Positions 6,447 through 11,334 of a stretch of 11,334 bases of DNA are shown one piece after another. The stretch covers positions 1 through 11,334 of the forward strand of contig JBFLXN010000083.1 of assembly GCA_040755715.1 (NCBI GenBank), written 5' to 3'. The stretch is from JBFLXN01 sp040755715 [NCBI: Candidatus Edwardsbacteria bacterium] (GTDB taxonomy: Bacteria; Edwardsbacteria; AC1; JBFLXN01). A model generated the notes under the pieces. That model was given only the letters and a program-made list of their open reading frames with translations. It was not told the origin of the DNA and did no database searches. The translations under genes and the position numbers were made by a program. Position 1 is the first letter of the stretch. The number at the start of each line of letters is the position of its first letter.

Positions 6447-6900
6447 AGGTTGTCACCTCCCTTGGTGAATGTATTAAGATTGGTTTATACCCCATTTCAA
6501 TACTTACTGCATTGAATTTTCGAATCTTTTCAAAATGTACCACATGCTTGAAATTCCAGCTGACCAATAGATCCGCGCCAGCAATAGTTGCAATCGCAAT
6601 ATGGATAGCATCATTCCGATAATTTGAGGCCAAAATACCATGATTGAGATAAGCGTCGGCCAATTCAATTACTTCTGGAGTAATTTCCATAATCCTGTCC
6701 GCACAATTTCTGAACTCATTATAAATATTTTTTACTTCGTCCGGCGCGTCTTGAATTTCAGCATCCGTAAGTTCAGAAAGGAACAACAAAAAGTTCCCTG
6801 TTTTAAAATCATAAAGAAGTCCATGAGACCATTCTTGAAACTCCGGGTCACAACAGCCACCAATCACTGAAGTGTCAACATATATGCTCGTTTTTCTCAT
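6427..6900 (-). CDS. PIN-domain protein, VapC-type toxin (putative ribonuclease)
   Basis: 157 residues, a usual length for a single PIN domain. Motifs in order: SIYVDTSVIGG (D9, first acidic residue), LSELTDAEI (E48, second), YRNDAIHIAIA (D97, third) and GADLLVSWNFKHVVH (D110, fourth). Together these would bind Mg2+ at the nuclease site. The motif ending NFKHVVH is common in this VapC branch. PIN toxins of this type cut tRNA or rRNA and are held in check by their partner antitoxin; here that is the overlapping downstream ORF. The ATG at 6900 has an in-frame TAA two codons upstream, so the start is fixed, but there is no clear Shine-Dalgarno sequence, suggesting poor translation compared with the antitoxin. 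It lies 80 bp after the C25 gene. All four acidic residues are present, so it looks intact. The RNA target is unknown. Confidence 0.9.
   Translation of the reverse strand: MRKTSIYVDTSVIGGCCDPEFQEWSHGLLYDFKTGNFLLFLSELTDAEIQDAPDEVKNIYNEFRNCADRIMEITPEVIELADAYLNHGILASNYRNDAIHIAIATIAGADLLVSWNFKHVVHFEKIRKFNAVSIEMGYKPILIHSPREVTTYGSQGS
6453..6460 (-). promoter_or_regulatory. Strong Shine-Dalgarno site of the antitoxin, inside the PIN gene
   Basis: GGAGGTGA (6460-6453 on the minus strand) is a full anti-16S complement, six bases before the antitoxin ATG, and is part of the Arg-Glu-Val codons near the end of the PIN protein. The contrast with the poor site of the PIN gene would favour excess antitoxin. 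Confidence 0.75.
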
Positions 6901-6980
6901 ATCTTAATTTTTATCACTACCCCCCGCAAAAATTAGTATCTATCCTCTCACAGCCTTCCCTAGGAGAGTTTATCAAGTTT

Positions 6981-9900
6981 TTATTTCATCATCACTGCTT
7001 TACCAAAGATTGAGGTTTCTTCATTCTCCTCTCCACTTTCTCTTTTAGCAATGATCTTGTAAAGATAGACTCCGTTGGCTAAATAGCTTCCTTCTTCATC
7101 TTTTCCATCCCAAAAGATTTGATTATAGCCGGCAATCCCCATTATGTTGGAAATGGTTCTAATTAATCGTCCGGCTACTGTATAGATTTTAATATTTACC
7201 CGAGCTCCTTTATTTAAATAAAAAGTAAAATAGGTATCCTCTTTAAATGGATTTGGAAAGTTATAAGCTCTGCTAATAGTAAGCCTGAGGCTGGAAACCA
7301 CATTAACTCCTACTGCCTCTCGTCCCGAATTACCGAAGTTATCCCAGACTTCTAACATTAAACTATCGGCTCTTGATTCCTCCCCCGGCTCTGGCAAAGA
7401 AAGGAGATAAGAGAGACTTCCTTTTTGGTAACTATCCAGGTCATAGGTGAAACGGTCAGTCAAGTCATTTTCATTTCTATTTATGAATAGACGAATTTGT
7501 CCATACCGTCTCTGACCAGAAGTGTTAATGCCGTTTTCATCTGAAATGACTGCTGAGAACATTCCCTGTGGTGTAATTTCCTCTCCGTTTCTCAAAGGCA
7601 AACCATTCCAGAAGAGTTTGATTTGAGGAGGAATCTTATCAATAGGAGCAGTAGTGTCTATTCCTCCAACATATAAAGATTCACTATAGCCAATTCCGTC
7701 TTCGTTATTATTCCAGACATAAAGACTCGCTCTTCCCAAATTGCCAGAGTTAAGATAATTAGGCACTATGAAGTTTATTTTAAGACTATCGTTAGGAATA
7801 GTAATTGGTCCTTGAAATATGGGATTCCCTGGCAAAATGTAAGAGATACTCAGAGTATCTCTCCGGTAAGCAGAATCAAAGACATTCAAAAAGCCATAGC
7901 CCCGAAAAGAAGAAGTCCAGGGAATATTGCTTGAGGCGGTAATTGTCGCTTTTCTCTTGAGGCTATCTGGGTTTAGCGCAAGATTTATTTTTTGGACAGG
8001 ACGACCAAATCTAAGTCCTGGATCTCCTAATAATGGATAAAGTCTATTGTTACCGAAATCGCCACTCTGTTTAGCCAGAAAGAGAGCTGTTCCCAAATCA
8101 ACTGGTTTCCCTTGAGCAGTAGTATCGTTGAAAAAAAGCTGATTAAAAAGTCTCTGCCCCAGAGCTGCATTTGAAGAACCAGTGCTGGTCCGGGTAGCAG
8201 CAATCGTAGCAATTGCTCCTCCTCTGGGAGATTTCACCAGATTCTCTGCTATACAATCATATCTAATGTTATCAAAGCGCCCCACACTACAAGAACCAAT
8301 GAAAACCACTGGAAGTTTTTTGCCATTGGAAAGAGTAGGGACATCGTCTATTTTAAGAACAGATTCATGAGCCCAAACAAACCAGGCGCCATGTCCTAAA
8401 TAACTAACTGATAGTGCCCCTTTATTCCATTTTTTGACTAAAGCCGCTCTGGCAGTCGGTTTATCTCTGGGAGAGGATGAATATAGTGGATATTCTAAGA
8501 GGTAAACTTTTGTTTTATCAATGTTTCTTGGCAAGGAGTTTGCTAAATTTTCAGTGTCTGTCGTATGGCCTGTTTCTATGGGCAGTGTGTAGTCATTGGT
8601 TCGCTCATCATCAGCGACCATAATCACTCTATTTCGCCAGACACCGTAAGTTTCCGGATTTTCGTAGGCAAAAATCTTCTCCAAAACTGTATTCAGTTCG
8701 CTTTCAGATTGAACAGCAATTCTTCCTATTTTCATTTGAGGAATATTTGGTGAATTGAAATAGACAAAGCCATCATCAAAGCCGTCAAAAGCATATCCAA
8801 AAGAGGACTGACCTCCCAAATTGTCAACTTGCCAGCAGGGAAGCAAATTCTTGGGATGACTCCATTGAAATAGATTTTTGTAGTCATAACTGGCATCGCC
8901 TACAAACAAGCAATAGGCAGGTTTTGGATTCCAACTCGCCGGAGAATCCACCGCAAAGCGGAGGAAATCTCTAATTGCCGTGGGGTCAGGAAGCCCAAAA
9001 TCAAATTCCTCATAAATCTGATAGAGAGGGATGACCATTACCTTAAAGCCATTTTTTTTCTCTCTCTGCTCCTTCAATCTTTGCAGAGGCGGCAAAAATT
9101 GAGCCGGAGTAATGATTAGATAATCAGCCCCATTGAGAGAGGACCTGAGGTGTGCAGGTTGCCAAAGTTGAATTGAATAAGGGGATAAAGTGTTCACAGA
9201 ATCAACACTAAAGAATAAATCAGTAGAATCAACATCATCTTCAAAGATGAGCGTATCTGGTTTAAAACTAAAATTAATAAATCTACTTGGTTGAAATGGA
9301 TTGATAATTTTTAAGACTTCTGGTTTTCGCAGGAAACCAGAAATAGAAAAGCGGTAGCGCCCCGCTCTACTTGTATCTGGCCTGAAGCGCAAAGAACCGT
9401 GCCAGACTTGATATTTTCTCTGATAGACAATCTCAAACCAATCAAGGAAGTTAACATCTTTCCCTACCTCGGTAGGTAGCTTATAAAGTGTAACATCAAT
9501 TTTATTCTGACCATTATTCAACCAATTCCCGCTTCCTTCAATTTTTGTTTCTCCTGCCGTTGGGTCTCCGGACCATTCTAAATTTCCCACCAGGTTATTA
9601 TTCAGATTAACTCTCAACCGATGGGTGCTCATGGAAACTTGTTCTCCAGACCTCTGCCAGTCACCGACAAAAGTTCCGGTAAAATGACAAAAGTTGTTAG
9701 CCAATGGAGGTGTCTCAAAGCTAAATCTATAGGTTCTCTCTGTTTGGTCAATTTCCCGCCGTTGTTCTTGCCAAAACCAAATCAAACCCGATTCAAAGGG
9801 ATTAATCTTGTCTACTTCTAAATGAAGAGTATCAACAAAAGAAGAAGGATAGAATTGTGCCCCCACGGGAGTACCATCTAGAGCTTGCATCCTTAAACCG

Positions 9901-10997
9901 TTCGCCCCTCCCCAACAAAACCAGTAGATATTAAAGTCTGTGTATGGATTCCGATGTAGAAAGACTGGTTCTCCACTCTTGAGGTAAAGACAGAGGTTTT
10001 GATTTCTTGCCCAACCAGAAAGTCCTACTCCATAAAAGAGAACATAGTCAGAAGGGTCAAAACTTCCGTCATTCTCTCCTGAGACAAAGATAGCAATTTG
10101 TCTAAGTGAATCCGAACGAGGAGCTGTCAAAGATTTTGGTAATGGTTGTGCCCCACCATTATAAATTTTGATAGTTCTAGGGTCAATTTGACTTGGGTCA
10201 ATGCCGGCGTTCTTGAGGTCGTGGTAAGTGATTTTATAAATACCCTCCTCTTTTGTGCAAAGTTTATACCAGACCTCAGCCCCTGAGAATGGGTCGGAAA
10301 TTGGTGCTTTACTGATTTCCCGCCCTCTTCGCCAATTCTTTGCTGACTCGTAGTTCCATAATAAAGCCCGGTAGACATCTTCAAAGCAGCGGTCTTCTGC
10401 TAGTTCTTTGCTCAGTTTAGGTGTTCCAGAGAAATAGATAGCAAACCTGACCTGACTACAAATCCTTCTCAATTTCTTTACTGGATTATATTGAATTGGA
10501 TTTATTCTTAAACACAAGATTCGCTGGTCTCGCAGAAAGGAGATATTATCAATTTCCACTGGATTGGAGGGCCAATAAGCATCCTCATCATAAACCTTCT
10601 CATCTTTCTCATAGACTTGTCTTACTGCACCTAAGGAATCAACGGCGATTAGACGGGGAACGGGTAAAATCTCTTCACTTGTGGATTCCGTAAAAGAAGA
10701 AGTTAGAAGATGTACTTCTGGTCTAACACCTAAAGGAATACCAACCAAAATTATCCGGGCGGGTAGGTCTGGTTCTCCCACTTCTCTTACTTCTCTTTGC
10801 CTTTCGCCTTCGGCAAGAGTGATAATGTACCCCTCCTCTTTCTTTTCCTGCTTGACCTCTCCTGGCTGATATTCAATTTCTATTCCAGAAAGGTCGGAAC
10901 AAACCACAGAAAGAAGCTCATTGCTTTGAGGGGTGGATGAAATAGAGAAAAAAATAAACAACCCCAGCCCTATTATAGAAAGTCGTCTACTTTGCAT
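6981..10997 (-). CDS. C25 (gingipain/PorU-like) cysteine peptidase with C-terminal FlgD-like sorting domain
   Basis: 1338 residues. A signal peptide (residues 1 to about 22, MQSRRLS plus a hydrophobic core) is followed by an N-terminal domain. Near residues 238-280 is a segment of the type WYKLCTKEEGIYKITYHDL...IDPRTIKIYNGG, typical of PorU-like proteins. The C25 catalytic domain covers about 622-994, starting ADYLIITPAQF and including LFVGDASYDY. The catalytic dyad is visible as YLGHGA (H869) and VFIGSCSVGR (C903), 34 residues apart compared with 33 in RgpB (His211/Cys244). About 1242-1338 (YNFPNPFKEDT, VNIKIYTVAGRLI, LANGVYLYKI) is a FlgD-like/T9SS sorting domain. In T9SS, PorU removes the sorting domain of cargo and attaches it to the surface. 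A free gingipain-like protease is the alternative. The ATG at 10997 has no good Shine-Dalgarno sequence and lies 22 bp after the Trm112-like gene. Confidence 0.92.
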   Translation of the reverse strand: MQSRRLSIIGLGLFIFFSISSTPQSNELLSVVCSDLSGIEIEYQPGEVKQEKKEEGYIITLAEGERQREVREVGEPDLPARIILVGIPLGVRPEVHLLTSSFTESTSEEILPVPRLIAVDSLGAVRQVYEKDEKVYDEDAYWPSNPVEIDNISFLRDQRILCLRINPIQYNPVKKLRRICSQVRFAIYFSGTPKLSKELAEDRCFEDVYRALLWNYESAKNWRRGREISKAPISDPFSGAEVWYKLCTKEEGIYKITYHDLKNAGIDPSQIDPRTIKIYNGGAQPLPKSLTAPRSDSLRQIAIFVSGENDGSFDPSDYVLFYGVGLSGWARNQNLCLYLKSGEPVFLHRNPYTDFNIYWFCWGGANGLRMQALDGTPVGAQFYPSSFVDTLHLEVDKINPFESGLIWFWQEQRREIDQTERTYRFSFETPPLANNFCHFTGTFVGDWQRSGEQVSMSTHRLRVNLNNNLVGNLEWSGDPTAGETKIEGSGNWLNNGQNKIDVTLYKLPTEVGKDVNFLDWFEIVYQRKYQVWHGSLRFRPDTSRAGRYRFSISGFLRKPEVLKIINPFQPSRFINFSFKPDTLIFEDDVDSTDLFFSVDSVNTLSPYSIQLWQPAHLRSSLNGADYLIITPAQFLPPLQRLKEQREKKNGFKVMVIPLYQIYEEFDFGLPDPTAIRDFLRFAVDSPASWNPKPAYCLFVGDASYDYKNLFQWSHPKNLLPCWQVDNLGGQSSFGYAFDGFDDGFVYFNSPNIPQMKIGRIAVQSESELNTVLEKIFAYENPETYGVWRNRVIMVADDERTNDYTLPIETGHTTDTENLANSLPRNIDKTKVYLLEYPLYSSSPRDKPTARAALVKKWNKGALSVSYLGHGAWFVWAHESVLKIDDVPTLSNGKKLPVVFIGSCSVGRFDNIRYDCIAENLVKSPRGGAIATIAATRTSTGSSNAALGQRLFNQLFFNDTTAQGKPVDLGTALFLAKQSGDFGNNRLYPLLGDPGLRFGRPVQKINLALNPDSLKRKATITASSNIPWTSSFRGYGFLNVFDSAYRRDTLSISYILPGNPIFQGPITIPNDSLKINFIVPNYLNSGNLGRASLYVWNNNEDGIGYSESLYVGGIDTTAPIDKIPPQIKLFWNGLPLRNGEEITPQGMFSAVISDENGINTSGQRRYGQIRLFINRNENDLTDRFTYDLDSYQKGSLSYLLSLPEPGEESRADSLMLEVWDNFGNSGREAVGVNVVSSLRLTISRAYNFPNPFKEDTYFTFYLNKGARVNIKIYTVAGRLIRTISNIMGIAGYNQIFWDGKDEEGSYLANGVYLYKIIAKRESGEENEETSIFGKAVMMK

Positions 10998-11019
10998 TTT
11001 GCTTTAGATAATTACGGGA

Positions 11020-11184
11020 TTAAAATTTTTCCGCCTCATCAATTAGCATAATGGGAATGTCCTCTTTTATAGCATATCGCAGTCGGCATTTATGGCAAAT
11101 CAGTTTCTCATTTTCTCTGTCATATTCCAAATCACTCTTGCAAGCAGGGCAAGCTAAAATTTCTATAAGTTTTGGGTCTAACAT
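11020..11184 (-). CDS. Trm112/UPF0434-family zinc-ribbon protein
   Basis: A 54-residue ORF. It begins MLDPKLIEILACPACK and ends EDIPIMLIDEAEKF, which is the family pattern (DPKLLEIL.CP.C at the start and a .GIP.ML.DEA ending). Cys12, Cys15, Cys30 and Cys33 form two CxxC knuckles of a zinc ribbon; many bacterial members have lost the second pair, here all four are kept. In eukaryotes and archaea, Trm112 activates methyltransferases acting on tRNA, rRNA or release factors; the bacterial role is less clear. The ATG at 11184 has AGGAGG with five bases between. The C25 gene follows after 22 bp, so the two are probably co-transcribed, most likely without a functional link. Confidence 0.88.
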   Translation of the reverse strand: MLDPKLIEILACPACKSDLEYDRENEKLICHKCRLRYAIKEDIPIMLIDEAEKF

Positions 11185-11334
11185 TTTGACCTCCTATTAT
11201 AATATTCACGTGGCTTTCACGAAATTCACAACCTCTTGATTTACACGAAGTTACAAGCACACCTTCTTGCTTGTTGCCCTCCTGTTATATAACTCCTTAA
11301 TTTTAAGAGAGTTGCAAGCCCAAGTTCGCTACTT
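11185..11334. other. Repeat-rich intergenic region at the window edge
   Basis: No supportable gene. It contains a perfect 7-bp stem (ACAAGCA 11253-11259, TGCTTGT 11268-11274, eight-base loop), the palindromes GTTATATAAC (11284-11293) and CACGTG (11207-11212), and TTCGTG/CACGAA-type words at 11212-11222 and 11244-11249 that resemble the arms of the 4721-4792 element. A TATAAT on the minus strand (about 11201-11196) is too close to the Trm112-like Shine-Dalgarno site to act as its -10 box. The promoter of the Trm112-like/C25 unit was not identified. Confidence 0.4.

Noticed and set aside
6901-6980. Terminator between the C25 and PIN genes (CTCTC / GAGAG pairing)
   Set aside because: The stem is only five base pairs with a long loop and the T-tract is remote; not convincing.
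11196-11201. TATAAT on the minus strand as -10 box of the Trm112-like gene
   Set aside because: It directly abuts the Shine-Dalgarno site, so the transcript would begin inside or after it.
11303-11334. Possible C-terminus of a further minus-strand gene ending at TAA 11305-11303
   Set aside because: Only about ten codons are visible, and another frame is also open here; not enough to claim a gene.

Overview
The window looks like a chromosomal segment of an uncultivated Gram-negative bacterium with a type IX secretion (T9SS)-like outer-membrane export route, such as the FCB group or candidate division WOR-3/Stahlbacteria. The reasons are a PorV/PorQ-type outer-membrane protein, a very large C25 (gingipain/PorU-like) cysteine peptidase, a large M6 metalloprotease with a beta-propeller, and FlgD-like/type A sorting domains at the C-terminus of both peptidases. 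The taxonomic guess is inferred from protein types and was not tested by a search.

All credible genes lie on the minus strand, so transcription runs from high to low coordinates. In that order they are: a 54-residue Trm112/UPF0434-type zinc-ribbon protein (11184-11020); a 1338-residue C25 peptidase (10997-6981); a PIN-domain VapC-type toxin (6900-6427), overlapped by a 59-residue putative antitoxin (6446-6267); a structured intergenic/leader region with a candidate promoter (about 6230-5959); a PorV/PorQ-like barrel (5958-4912); an M6 metalloprotease with FG-GAP/VCBS propeller and sorting domain (4817-1515); a small clan AA aspartic protease (1443-1021); and a signal-peptide-bearing hypothetical protein (988-203), which is followed by a convincing rho-independent terminator (174-138).

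Functionally, the C25 peptidase, the PorV-like barrel and the M6 protease fit as sortase/attachment enzyme, shuttle barrel and exported cargo of one T9SS-like surface system. The toxin-antitoxin pair sits between the first two. The Trm112-like gene is probably housekeeping and only shares the transcript.

The other notable layer is repeats at gene junctions: a 72-bp palindromic CACGAA-type element lying in frame inside the signal-peptide coding region of the M6 gene; an octamer-based CTTCAG/CTGAAG inverted array that contains the stop codon of the PorV-like gene; a CCTTTGT repeat that supplies the ribosome-binding site of the aspartic protease; and a cluster of hairpins upstream of the PorV-like gene. 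No rRNA, tRNA, CRISPR array or insertion sequence was seen.
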